A stretch of DNA of 64,000 bases from NCBI RefSeq assembly GCF_905475345.1, contig NC_066592.1:4447001-4511000 (forward strand), given 5' to 3'. The stretch is from Vespula vulgaris. Taxonomy: Eukaryota > Arthropoda > Insecta > Hymenoptera > Vespidae. This document shows, one piece after another, positions 52,281 through 64,000 of the stretch (the first letter of the stretch is position 1; every line of letters begins with the position of its first letter). The position numbers and the translations under genes are program-made. The notes below the pieces were generated by a model. That model was not told the DNA's origin and searched no databases. It was given only the letters and a program-made list of their open reading frames with translations.

Positions 52281-54082
52281 TTACGAAATATCTAATAAAT
52301 CCGATACTGTATCCGTGATGTCCGATACGATACTTTCAACGAAATCTTTTTCTTCTCTTCGATGTTTGCCGTCGAACATTTGTTTGCTCCTGACAAATTC
52401 CCGTGGTATACTTTGAACATTAGTTTGTCCTGGAAATTTGACAAAGTCCACCGATGGGTCGTTTTCTCTCATGGAATTGACATTAGCAAAGTTCCTTTCG
52501 GTTCGTCTATAGGGATTCCGATGGACCGAAGTAGCTTGTCCTTGAGTATAAACACCGGAGTTCGATGAGGCACTGGAATCAGCTGAAGCTACGGTGATGT
52601 GCAAACCTCCATTTGACTGTCCTTGACCCTGCAACCACGAGTTAGGAATTGACGGATATCCTTGAGCGTACTCGTGCTTCGAATGTGGCCTCCACTGATG
52701 TCCTTGAAAGTTGACTTCTCCGTTAGGATGCCACTCGTTCACTTGAAGTTGTGGTCTACCTTGTTGCCAGCGTGGATTATAACCACCTAATGTCAACGTT
52801 ATTGGTCGTTTTTGTTGAGTGGTAATTGGTGCTTCTTGTATGGTTAATGTAGGTCTATTAGAAATAGGATGACCTATTGATAAATAATATTAGTTAATGA
52901 ATACGGTTAACATTATGTTCATCAGGTTTATGCATTTAGTTGATGATGAAAATTTTAATATCACACCAGGGAAATCATGATTAGGTCCAATGTTGGTCCA
53001 GACCGGTTTTCTTGGTCCCTGTGGTTGTCCTATTATCAGACCATCAGAGAGAGCCTGCACGTTGCTACCGGATGATGCTGAAGAATGCACGGAACCGATC
53101 GATGCCTGTGAACCAGAACTTGCCTGACCGTTCTGTGCATTTGCTTGCGAGGAAGCACTCGCTTGACCAACACTGAATGAATTGCTATTGGCATTTGACT
53201 GCCCACCGAAAACAGGATGGTTTACATTGAATGAATTAGCATCCGATGCAGAAATTCCTGTTAATCCTGCAGCGAAAGACGAGGATTGACTAGAGGATAA
53301 CGAAGATCTAAAAAAAGAAAAAATAAGAAAAAAAGGAAAAAAAAGAAGAAACTATTAACCACAGTTTTTTTCATTATTAACCATTCATCCCAGACATACG
53401 CATTTTAATCACCGATATGTATATCATCGTTCCACGATTTCATAAATTTAAAAGCTTCCTCTCATTCGAGTCGATGTTTTAAAAATCATTTATAATCACA
53501 ATAAACGATTATAGTAAGATATAAATTGTTCTAAAAGTATAAAGATTTACTCTCTCATTTCTGTTACTTTGGGGAAACGTACCCAGTATTCCCAAAGGAA
53601 TTAGCTTCAGCCTGAGAGAAACTAGAACTTTGAGATACACTGATACCCCCGAGGCCTGCTCCCAATTGCAAAGCCTCGCTATTGTCCTGGCCAGCGTTTA
53701 GGCTGAAGCTTGCACTGAATGGAAGAAATCGTGCCTCTGCTCTTCCATTTATCGTCTCCGGCTTTTTCCTGCTAACCTGCTCCGGTGTCAGTTCCGGTGG
53801 TGTGTTCCATCGTTTCTCCTGTTCATCGTTGAAATGCACGCGATCGTCTGCGGATATGAATGAAAAGAGAAGAAAGAAAAAAAGAGGGAAAAAACAACGA
53901 AACAAAAGAAAAGGCGGAACAAAGAGAAGAAAAAAACACATTTCCTTCGTGACACGCAAAAAAGAGGAAATTGTTCGAAAGAGAACGAACGTGCTAAACC
54001 TTTTATAACTTTCCACTTCTTTTTTCACCTCACGTCGAACACGTTGAAAAATTTAGTCTCTCTGGTTTGTTCATTTTTTCTT

Positions 54083-54137
<55 letters not shown>

Positions 54138-55222
54138 ATTCGTTTATTTCGAGTTAACGAGAAGAAAACTAAGTACAGCACGTACAGAAAGCTCAGCGAG
54201 TTTTCTATCGGATTCGGATTTTATCTCCGCGCACGTGTGTATGTCTATGTACTTTTTAAATGAAGTTTCAAATGGATTGAAATATATTTTTTTCTAAGTT
54301 TCTTATAGAATTTAAAAATATTGACTATCGTTGATAAATTGAAGTTAGAAATACTAATGAAATAAGAAAATAGAATCAAGTATTTTCATTATGATCTGAG
54401 AATAGAGATTAGAAATTTTAGATAAATACAGAACAAAGCTATTGCTCGTTAATTTGTCGTTGATTACATTTTAAATAACTTTCACCTGTTTCAAAATATA
54501 TTATCATTTTAATTAATTCTCATCTTTCAAATATATATCAAGGTAAAAAGAAAAGGAGAAAGAAACTAGATTTGCATCTACTGTCAGGTGATGCAAATTT
54601 CAAGGACTTTTAATTCGTTATCATTAACTTATTTAGGCCAACCAAATTCAAGTCTCTATCTTTTTTATTGTTTTAAATTCTTTATATATAATGATTATAC
54701 TGTGATATAGAAAATATATGCAGATGTGTTATAAAAATTCAAGTTATGCACGTATATATGCACTTTTTCTATGTGAATTACGGTATAATCGATACTATTA
54801 CTTCATATGACATTCACTTTCCACTATACACTGCATGATTCATACGATATTTATACGTTTAAATTTCACAGTATACTTTTAAAGATTGTATTCTGAATTT
54901 TTTATAATAATTTAAACCACACTTATGCCACGATTCAAATAATTTTATGACTCACTTCTCTCGAAAATAAACATATATAAATTTTTCGAAGATGCAACAC
55001 AAATTTCATTTCAGCATGATATTCACTTTCCACTATTAACCTTATCTCAAAGAAACTCACTTTCTTTTCTTCTTTTATTTGAGTTGGAAAACAAAAATTC
55101 GTCGTAAACGAGAGTAAAAGGTTTTTCGAATCATCGTCGATAGGTCATTTCTTACCTGCTCTCACGAGCACGAGGAAGATAGAAGAAAAAATAAGGAATA
55201 GGCACTTAACGCACGAAGCCAT
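52281..55222 (-). CDS. Orphan secreted Ser/Ala/Gln/Asn-rich protein D, 421 aa
   Basis: Four exons on the minus strand: 55222-55156, 53847-53583, 53307-52967 and 52873-52281. Donors are GTAAGA, GTACGT and GTGTGA; phases 1, 2, 1 agree, giving 422 codons. Exon 1 is a signal peptide (MASCVKCLFLIFSSIFLVLV). Exon 2 starts DDRVHFNDEQEKRWNTPPEL and turns Ser/Gln-rich. Exon 3 is a low-complexity Ser/Ala/Asn/Gln/Gly stretch with recurring NSF and ASSQA-type motifs (NANSNSFSVGQASASSQANA). Exon 4 is rich in Gln, Gly, Pro and Trp (GYNPRWQQGRPQLQ) and has a second Ser/Ala stretch. A basic RRTERN and an acidic-hydrophobic tail (FVESIVSDITDTVSDLLDIS) follow. It looks like a fibre- or glue-type secreted protein; comparison with bee silk-gland-associated proteins would be informative. 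No named family is assigned. Confidence 0.87.
54081..54135. repeat. (CT)n microsatellite in intron 1 of gene D
   Basis: CT run with one TT interruption, within the first intron of gene D. Confidence 0.95.
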
Positions 55223-55731
55223 GTCTAAAAACGTTCTGAGTTCTCCGTGACTGTGCTCTACCCTTTTTCAATGTATACGCGTGACCTTAAAAATCACATT
55301 AAAATTCTAGTCGTGTCCGTCCGTGTAATATCTTTTTCTTTTTTCTTTCTTCTTATTCTTCCGAAACGTTCGTGGTCATCGAACGGACGTCTCGATTTTC
55401 ATCAAATTCGTATTAACGACGGTATGATTTCATAACTTCGATAGTCTTCCGTATACAATAACCGTTCATCCATTTTCCCTTATAAAAATAAAGGTCTTTT
55501 ATTTTTCTTATTATTTTTTAACGAGATGGATACGGAACGTCGTTTGAATACGATGTGTGTGACGTTAATGGCCTTGAGAAATCCCAGAAGATTGCTTGTG
55601 ACTAGGCTGTCAAAGTATACAAGACTTGTGCAATAATCGTACGGTTTCGTCGATAGAATCGATAAAAACACATTCGGATATAAGCATACATGCATAATCG
55701 AACAGGAAAATAGTTGATAGAAAAAGAGAAA

Positions 55732-55792
<61 letters not shown>

Positions 55793-56774
55793 TATTTCTA
55801 TTAGGTGGATGCTGTCATTGTACGAGATAAATTAAAAATGAATTATAGGATTATACAAAGATCGATTGAATGCTTCATTTATGAACATTATGAAATTTTA
55901 ATTGTACACGCCATTTGTGTACCACCTTGTGTATGTGTTCGTATTTATATCAGGTGAATCATTTAAGATAGAACGTGTAAATATCTTTGATTTACTTGAA
56001 ATGATTTTTTTTTTAATTTACGATTTACGAAGGATATATTTAATTCAAGAACCGGTTGATATACATAGTATTCGATTATTTGCCTATAAAGTAGATCAAG
56101 GCAAAAATTTAAAACATTGTACATTTTTTTTCTATCGTTTGATATTGCCAATGAAACTTAAATCTTATTCGAAAGTAATCGGGTCTTTCGTTTTTTCATC
56201 TAAGCTTAAGTGATTCATCCGGTATATATGTAATTTATATTTTTATTTACTTATATAAAGTGTATATAAATAGTTATCGACAAGGTTACTAATTTTTATA
56301 TGTGATAATAAAATCGAAGTAAAAATATATTTATTTGAAATTTCGATAATGTCTTTTTTTTCAATATTAAGGAATACCAATGGTAATAATTATTGCATAA
56401 AAAAATATTAGGTGTGATTGAAGTTTAAAAAAAAAGATTAAATATTTGTAATGATACAAAATAATTCTTCTTGTCAAACAATATTTGGAATCATAAAATA
56501 TTATTTGACTCGAAATTATCTTAAAGACTTCGTGCTTAATTAGTCATCATTTCGAAAGAATATACGATAACAGTGAAAAAATGCATACTCAAGCATATTT
56601 TTTTCTCGTGTTTTAATATTATATTAACTTAAAATGTTTCATGGTTTCGTTTCTTTGTTTGTTTTTTTTTTCTTTTTTATACACAAAATTAAGGTCGATC
56701 ACTGTCAACCTATACATTATTTTTTACGAGTTGTTATTTCATAATATATGAACATTTTTGTACCTTTAAACAGT
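55223..56774. other. Intergenic region between genes D and E
   Basis: It contains the 5' flank of gene D (no convincing TATA box; a CAGT near 55247 on the minus strand is only about 25 bases from a weak TATACA), a GA microsatellite and AT-rich sequence. No exon recognised. Confidence 0.45.
55733..55790. repeat. (GA)n microsatellite
   Basis: Pure GA run of about 57 bases between genes D and E. Confidence 0.95.
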
Positions 56775-58107
56775 CTAGTTTGTGTCCTCATCGTCAAGAG
56801 ACGAAGAAAATGTAGGAAAAATTATGTCAGACATAGAATTATCTTGGTCGACTGAATCGATAGATATTCCTTTCATTCTAATGTTAGAATCTACTTCATT
56901 TTTTTTGGTTGTCTGAGGTTCAGTTTCTAATGAAATCGATGGAATTTCTTCATACTGAGTTTCCATCAAGGTGTCCGTTTCAGAAGTAGGTGGATCAATC
57001 AAGAACGTGTTACTGATTGCTGATGGAAAATCTGTTTCCATAGTTTCCATAGCTGTTGTTTTCTCTAACGTGCTGCTAGTTGTTAAGGGAACAGATTCTA
57101 TTTCTAATCTTTCTGTGGTGATTGTTATCTCGCTGCTTGGAAAACTAGTCGTTTTTATTTCATTCACAATCGAAGAAGTTTCTTCATATTCATTCAATTG
57201 TTGCTGCGATACTTGATCCTTTATAGTCAATAAATCTGTCATATAACATATACATAACGAACATTAACAATTTTTCGTTTATTTTTAATGATTTATCGTT
57301 AGGTGCTTTGTGATTTAATTTATTCTATTTTTTAATCTTTGATTTGGATTTTTTATAATTGTATAATTTGTAATAAAATTTCTATTTCACGATTAGTTCG
57401 AATTTAACTTAAATTATATTATTTTAATTAACGAAACTTTAAATCTCACCATCGCTCAATTTCTTCAAAAGTATAAGAATTTCTTTCTGAGTCTTTTCTA
57501 ATTCATCGAGCCTTTCATTTGTGTCGGGTGTGTCCTCATCATCGTCATTGTCGTCATTGTCCTTGAAGAAATAACTGATGGACGGAAAATGAGGAAAGTT
57601 CCAAGAACGATGATAGTCTGACCATTCTCTCGAATTTGGCCCAAGAAATAATATGTTTCGTTGAACTCTAGTTAGATCTTTTTTATTATCGATAGGATTA
57701 CCTGAACACGAAAAGTAAAAAAACCAAAAAGAATTTTAATCTGTACCACTCTCGAAACTATATAAATATTTTTTCAAAGAAATCAATAAGCTTTGTAGTA
57801 AGAAACTCGTTTAATAAAAGGCATGCAAAATCGAAAGTTCGAGTTGTTTGTTAAATGATAATACGCTTTGAATGAGTCACGATCAGCATATGCATCTTTC
57901 AATTATTCATATTAATTACGTTTATATTACGCTACGTCAAAACGTAAAAGCTTTCATGATTCATTAGATATGCTAAGAAAAAAAAAATATCAATGAAACA
58001 AATCGTACGTATCCTTATTTGTACGCTTACGAATAAAACTTACATTCGATACTTTGTAACTGCAGGGCTATCAGAATTATAAAAATGACGTTGATGCTGT
58101 ACGACAT
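56775..58107 (-). CDS. Orphan secreted acidic Thr/Ser-rich protein E, 258 aa
   Basis: Three exons on the minus strand: 58107-58044, 57701-57450 and 57235-56775. Donors are GTAAGT and GTGAGA, acceptors CAG twice, phases 1 and 1, giving 259 codons. Exon 1 is a signal peptide (MSYSINVIFIILIALQLQ); the mature chain begins near CNPIDNKKDLTRVQ. Exon 2 carries an aromatic part (SDYHRSWNFPHFPSISYFF), an Asp run (DNDDNDDDED) and a short amphipathic helix (LDELEKTQKEILILLKKL). Exon 3 is Thr/Ser/Glu-rich with many potential O-glycosylation sites and ends DDEDTN. One Cys in the mature part. Family unknown. It is the tandem upstream neighbour of gene D and diverges from gene G. Confidence 0.86.
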
Positions 58108-58183
58108 ATTAATTATTTTCACTATTTTTACACTATATTCCTTCTGGAAAATAACCTTTCGACACCAGGAAATTTCGAACGCT

Positions 58184-58219
58184 ACTGACAAATTTACGAT
58201 AGTCCCTTCGGCTTTTATA
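58184..58219 (-). promoter_or_regulatory. Core promoter of gene E: TATA box and TCAGT initiator
   Basis: TATAAAAG reads on the minus strand from 58219 to 58212, followed by TCAGT (58188-58184) with its A at 58186, 33 bases after the first T. TCAGT is the classic arthropod initiator. The predicted 5' UTR is about 79 bases. Confidence 0.8.
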
Positions 58220-60892
58220 TCTCTCGGAAAACCTAGAACTAATAGCAAAGAGGAAGCATTAACCTAATGAGTCGTTCCATTTGTCTTATCCATCTCTACA
58301 AGTATATTAACCTCTTTGTATCTTGCTACCTCGATCGCTGAAATTTTTAAAGAGATAAACGGCTGGAAATTGTTTCCGTATTTTATTGCAACTTAAAGTA
58401 TTTTAAAAAATAGATTATCTCGTAATATAAACAAAAAGTAGATTTTCTAATCTTACGTAAAAATTTCAGATATCGAAGAATCATAAAATTAGAGTCTCTT
58501 CAATCGTAATGGTTCTATAAATACTTATTTTTTAAACAGACAATGAAAAAATCCAAAAGAATTTCTTAACAATCTAATTACAGAGGGCACTAGGAAAATC
58601 GCGATTACCAACACGTACAGTTAATATACGGTTTATCCGTTAGGATTGAAGTCGGTCGCAAAGTAAACGTAGTTAATTTCTAATAATCCTTAATGTATAT
58701 CATTATATTCTTCTATATTATTATATTTCGATAAAAATTTAACAAATCTTATCGAATCTATTTATACCGTAATTTCTAATTGATCGTCTTGTTAAAATAT
58801 CGTCAAAATGATATTAATCAATATACTTTAAGTTACCTTGACAATGAACTTTATTAATTGATGTATCAAAGAAAAAAGAAATTTTTAAGAATGGAAATGA
58901 AATCGTTGTTCATAGTAATAAATTATTACGTACGCGATAAACTACTTTCGCCAGTGTGGGTATTTCCCAGTATTATAATGATCAATAGCGTCAGCCACGT
59001 TCGTATCAAATAATAATAATCAACGATGCTGTTGTAGGATCTCTATTGATCATGCAAGCTTTTGTCTTAGGTGATAAGTGGAAAAGTTTGGAGGTGATAG
59101 TCCGATATTATTGATATGAATAGATTCTTCAAAAAATTACGATTGAAACGAGTATTATCGAATTTTCAAGAATTTCCGATAAAATCGAAGATCTTCGATT
59201 GAGTGTTGAAACGAAGATTCGAACATTCTAAACTAAGAGAAACAAATTCGTGATATATATATACATATATATTTTTACACGTGCATTCAACATCTGTACA
59301 AACATCGACAGATAATATTGCAATAAAGAAACAACGACATGATTTACGTTCGATACGTCTTCGTTGATTTTTCTTTAACACTCGTTATTGCCATTATTCT
59401 CGCGGGTTAGTCCTATCGATCAGGATATTTTCACTTTTGCTTCGTTTGTTCTTTTGAAAATGATAAATGGCCCGGATGACTAATATTTTAATATAATTTG
59501 ATTGCTCTGATAATTCTGGGTAAATTGATATATGGTATATCTATCGAGTCATAGGGTTTTTTTTTTATTCAGCATTTTTCAGAAAATAATTTACTCTATT
59601 ATTCTGTCCACCAGCTATACCTTACTCTTATCACATAAAAAAATGTTGATGTATACAGATAATAAATAAATATACGAAAACTATAATAATTTATATATAC
59701 ACCTGATATATATTTTTAATTTATTCAATTTTTATATATAAATAAATTATTCGAATGTATGTTCAAAAGTTTACATATAATGTACGTCTTACATACTCTT
59801 CATTCAAAATGATGAAACAGCGTAGGAATCATCGAAGACCCCTCTATGATATTCATAGCTCTTAAATAACAATTTTGCATGATTCTCTTTATCCTTCGTT
59901 CTGTGATAAAATTCTAACGATTTACTACACAAGATTCTGCGAAGTTTATACGCTAGGTACCAATTTTATAGCTGCTACCCATTAATCGATGAACCATACA
60001 TATTATGTCTAATTATTATTTGATCTCCCGATCGATCGACTGGATCGACGAATATTCTTCTTTCTTAAGATGTACAATTCTTTGAGGGGTGCGAGAAACG
60101 TTATTCTTCGATTCTCGACGATCGATTATCAACGTAACAGGATATGCCAGACTGGTCACGATCCGGTTGCTTATAAATAATTACTTGTTTCTACTTCTGG
60201 ACACGATGTAACACAAGAAAAACATTTTATCTTTACGGTGATTTTATTTTATTTTATTTTTTTTTCTCGTCTTTATATAAAACTTATAAAATTTTAATCG
60301 AATCTAACATATTTCAAGAAAAAGGAAAATTATCAAAATAACTCAATTTTATTATTTAATTAACAAGAAGAACTTTGACCTTCGTTTGCTCGGCCACTTT
60401 ATCGTTCAGGGTTATCGACTATTTCTCTCAAACGATTAAGAATTTCAGTGATGATCATTGAATGCATATACATAGATGAATCAGATTTTGGTTGGTTACG
60501 TATGATTGTTTTGACCTAGTATAGAACAGACAAGATCATTGCCAAGGTCTATGCGATTGATATTGTAAAAAGAGCAATGAAAACGTATGAGATCTCTATC
60601 GTTATAATTACGTTCACACGTAATAAAAATAAAATTTCTTTCTCTCTCTTGTATAAATAAAAATGAATATAAATTGAAAAATCGAAATTCGAGTTTAGCT
60701 TTAATTAAGCACAATTGATTCTTTTATTTACAATACCGTTAATCGTAGGAATATATTTGATTCTTGTTTTCGAATAGTTGTGAAAAATCAAAAGAATGCG
60801 CATAATTAATTAATCTTGTTTAGCGCGTTTAGTTAATAACAATATCTACATAGACGTTCGTTATAAAAATTGACGAAACAAATAATTATTAT

Positions 60893-60932
<40 letters not shown>

Positions 60933-61155
60933 TGAGTGTATGTATTTACATATGTATATCGAAAGATTGCATCACTCATTTACGCGATTCAAAAACGATT
61001 ATTTTTTTGGGATTTCAAAGTTCCGATCGTACGCGATTAATAGCTCGATAATTTAACAGAGAAGACGAGTTCTTCCTCGTAAAAGTTTTCGCGAACAGGC
61101 TATCGCGACTTTGAAGATACTTTCAGGAGGTAACGTTGTTGATACGAGCGAATGC
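58220..61155. other. Divergent intergenic region between genes E and G
   Basis: AT-rich, with an AT microsatellite near 60894-60929 and short TA-type runs. No supported exon. Enhancers shared by E and G could lie here, since their promoters point away from each other across this 3-kb stretch. Confidence 0.45.
60894..60929. repeat. (TA)n microsatellite
   Basis: Uninterrupted TA run about 230 bases upstream of the gene G TATA box. Confidence 0.9.
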
Positions 61156-61190
61156 TATATAAGATGATCGCCGACACCAGCTGACTCAGT
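61156..61190 (+). promoter_or_regulatory. Core promoter of gene G: TATA box and TCAGT initiator
   Basis: TATATAAG at 61156-61163 is followed by TCAGT at 61186-61190 with its A at 61188, 32 bases after the first T. A CAGCTG E-box overlaps the space between them at 61178-61183. The predicted 5' UTR is about 250 bases, T-rich. Confidence 0.78.
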
Positions 61191-61437
61191 CATTCTCTTG
61201 CAACAACGACGCACATCTGAATTTATTCCTTTCGTGATATTTTTTTTTCGCGCGTTTAGTGGTAATATCAACGTATAAATACGACGAAGGGTAATAAGGC
61301 GGAACGTAATAAAAATTCTATTTTTTTTTTCATCTTATTTTTTTTCATCTTATTTTTTTTTCTCCCTTTATCTCTTTTTTTTGCATTTTTGTTATTGCTA
61401 TTATTAAGGCACCCTATCTCGACGATCTATACGCGCG

Positions 61438-63244
61438 ATGGATATCAGGATCTACGCTCTACTGCTTCTTTTTGCATTCGTTGGATCCAACGCCGAATTC
61501 CGTTCCTCTGCTCGACATCGTAGAGGTAAGTACCAACAACAACAAACAAAAAAAAAACAAAAATAAAAAATACATTAAAATAAAGTGAAATAAAAAAGAA
61601 GAAATAATTAAAAATTTTTAATACAAAAAGAAAAGCAACATCTTTAGACATACGATAAGTATATTCATTTCGATATGCGCAAATGGTATACTAAGAGATA
61701 TGTACTAAATAAATATGTTCGTTCACTAACACACAAGAGGATTCCTATTCGATCGTTGTACGTGTATATGTATATGTGTGTCGTTTATGCTAACATTAAT
61801 GGACGAAAGACAATGATCGATAAAGGAATGAAATGGTTTTTTATTTTTACGACACGGTATCATACTGTGAGAATATGTATATAATGTATATTTTATATAT
61901 ATGATGAAAATTTGTCGATCACTTCGAGGACATTGTGAAACGGTGTGAAAAATACGGGAAATCATTTTTAATAGCAATTATATGCTATTAATAATAAAAG
62001 AAAAAATAGATTCGAAATTGTCTTACGTAAACGCAAGTCATCTTCGTGTATTTAAAAAAAAAATTGCCAAGCCGGGATTTCAAAGATTATTACAAGATGT
62101 CGAGACGTAAATTCGTCCGTCTGTGAAAACGTCTTGACTACTTCGTTTATATAACAAATCGCGAGAGTTAAGAGACAAAGTGCTACCTATTCTTTTAACT
62201 GCAACATTGACGAGAGATCGTCTCGAAGAGATCGATCGATTTAATTACATATTTTTTCTGCATGTAAAGATATTTATGTATATATTTATTGGTCTACATA
62301 AGTCAAATTTTTTAATTGTTTATTTTGTTTTTTTATCTGTATTGCGAATACTAACGTTTATATGTTTTATATATCTGTTACGCAGATATACGAAGTAAGC
62401 ATAAGTGTGTGTATAAAATACGTGTATGAATGTACAGCGATGGATCTTGAATCACTTCGAACATATATCTGAAGTTTCGAATTAATTTGAATATTATTCG
62501 ATATCGGGAGATTCATACAAATTCGAAACATTTAAGTCTTAAGAATTTTACATTAACATTGAAAGTTAATTACGTATAGGTATGTTATCCATGTACCTAT
62601 TACATAAATAATTATTTCCATTTTAAAGTTATGATTATTACAAAATTTGTATGATAATAATATCATAAAATAAACGTATATTATAAGCGAGATTGTAAAA
62701 GTGATTTAACTTTTAATTACATCTTTTAAGATTTTCTAAGGCTCACAAGAATTTCCGGTTTCGTATAATACGCAAAGTGATTCGAAAATTCAATTGAATC
62801 GCACTTACAAGATAGATCATCATCTCCTTGTATCTATGTATGTGTATATATATATATATATACATATATGCATGTATGTGTATATAATCGCGGTAATAGA
62901 TAGTCATATCCGTCTATTGATGTATGTATAATAATAATGGCGACATTGAGCGGTACATGTATCGTTTGCATGTAATATACATGTAAGCCGACAAGTATCA
63001 CGGTTCAAAGTAAAATAATCTACCGAGACGTTTCTGAACCATGACCTCGTTTCTGTTTCCTACCTTGACCCAAAGAGAAGCAACGATACTTTCCTTCTCT
63101 CCTTCTTTACTTTTCCTTATCGTTCTGCATCTCATCACCATAATAGCATCTCAAATCAAATGGATAATTGGTTGAAAAAGATCTCTTTATATTTTAAATT
63201 TACTCAAAATATGCTATTTATAAATTGAAAATAATCGCATCAAA

Positions 63245-63291
<47 letters not shown>

Positions 63292-64000
63292 GTGAAACGT
63301 TTACGTGTTTTATCATATTTACATGAAACGGAAAAATTTTTTCGTCGATAACATTGAACTGATTATATTTGAATGTTTAAAGAATACCACGTACGTCGAA
63401 TGATCACAATCAAATAAATTCCACTTCTGTGTTAATTAACATCCACGTTGAAACTTTAAGTGTGCTTTGTGTTTGGTAAAGGAAGTCGAATTATGTTTTG
63501 AGATTAATGGCATGAATACAAGTACGTGTAATGAAAAACGGGAATATAATTAATCGGATAATTCTACGTGTGTTATGTTTTTATCGATCAAGATGTCGAA
63601 AGGAAGGCTGGTGAATACTATAATTTAGCCAAGATAATAAAACGTGCAGCTGATTCAACTACCACGACTACTACAAAGAGCAGCGAGGAGGACACTAGTT
63701 CTAGCAATAAGAATCCTGGCACTACGAGTCCGAACACTGCAAGTCCTGGCACCGCGAGTCCTAGCACTACAAATCCTACCACTACAAAAGCTACCCCATC
63801 GTCACCTAAGCCAACTAAACCGACAAGTGGCACTACCAAAGCCACGACCACTAAATCAGAACCTACGTCAACAGAGACAACTACTAAACCTACTACCGAA
63901 GCAACAAGCAAACCACAATTGGGTTCAAGATCGGCCTTCGAAGACAAAGATGATTCTCCATCGAAGCCTTCTAACTCCGATGAAAAATCTGAGAAAAAAC
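61438..64000 (+). CDS. Orphan secreted mucin-like protein G, partial (runs off the right edge)
   Basis: Exon 1 at 61438-61525 encodes a signal peptide (MDIRIYALLLLFAFVGSNA) plus FRSSARHRR and ends in phase 1 at GTAAGT. After a 2.07-kb intron, exon 2 starts at 63593 (acceptor ATCAAG) in the matching frame and is still open at the window end, giving 165 residues so far. Exon 2 begins DVERKAGEYYNLAKIIKRAA, with a dibasic site that might be cleaved. It continues with a Thr/Ser/Pro-rich mucin-like stretch containing loose repeats (PGTTSPNTASPGTASP) that should be heavily O-glycosylated, then an Asp/Lys/Ser-rich part. The family is unknown and the C-terminus is not visible. It shares its promoter type and signal-exon design with its neighbours. 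Confidence 0.82.
61526..63592 (+). other. Intron 1 of gene G
   Basis: GTAAGT to AAG boundary, AT-rich, with an AT microsatellite at 63247-63290 and a TA/TACA run near 62845-62885. No exon was recognised inside; it is the longest intron in the secreted-gene set. Confidence 0.7.
63247..63290. repeat. (AT)n microsatellite in intron 1 of gene G
   Basis: Uninterrupted AT run of about 43 bases. Confidence 0.95.

Noticed and set aside
53682..54008. Plus-strand frame of 108 codons opposite gene D exon 2
   Set aside because: Antisense shadow extending into a purine-rich intron.

Overview
This window reads as nuclear DNA of an insect. It is AT-rich, full of long microsatellites, and its genes are split by short GT-AG introns with AT-rich interiors. 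Three proteins belong to conserved animal families (RBM24/SUP-12-type RNA-binding protein, Gemin7, Mediator subunit 30). The TATA plus CAGT start-site pairs fit arthropod core promoters. A hymenopteran (bee or wasp) is my best guess from overall style; nothing in the sequence proves the order. No transposase, reverse transcriptase, tRNA, rRNA or CRISPR array was seen.

Layout. 1-10 kb holds the 5' coding exons of an RBM24-like gene on the minus strand; its remaining exons should lie to the left of the window. 10-24.3 kb is non-coding as far as I can tell, with CT/GA/AT microsatellites, several GC-richer patches and an excess of CAGCTG E-boxes, and may contain the distal promoter or enhancers of RBM24. 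24.3-30.7 kb is compact: an orphan secreted-protein gene (A, minus), GEMIN7 (plus) head-to-head with it, MED30 (minus) tail-to-tail with GEMIN7, and a single-exon secreted-protein gene (F, plus). 31.4-35.2 kb is gene B (minus), a secreted protein with three copies each of two short motifs. 35.2-44.5 kb is a 9-kb gap. From 44.5 kb there are four more secreted-protein genes: C (Gly-rich, CxxC, minus), D (Ser/Ala/Gln-rich, minus), E (acidic, Thr/Ser-rich, minus) and G (mucin-like, plus, cut by the right edge).

The main result is this cluster of seven lineage-specific secreted proteins of biased composition around two housekeeping genes. I assembled six of them (A, B, C, D, E, G) exon by exon, since most exons are short or lack an ATG. 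In all six, a short first coding exon encodes just the signal peptide and ends in phase 1. Four (B, C, E, G) have a TATA box followed 32-33 bases later by a CAGT start site. Together this suggests strongly expressed, co-regulated, gland-type products (silk, saliva, cuticle or similar), but the function is inference: I recognise none of the seven as a named family.
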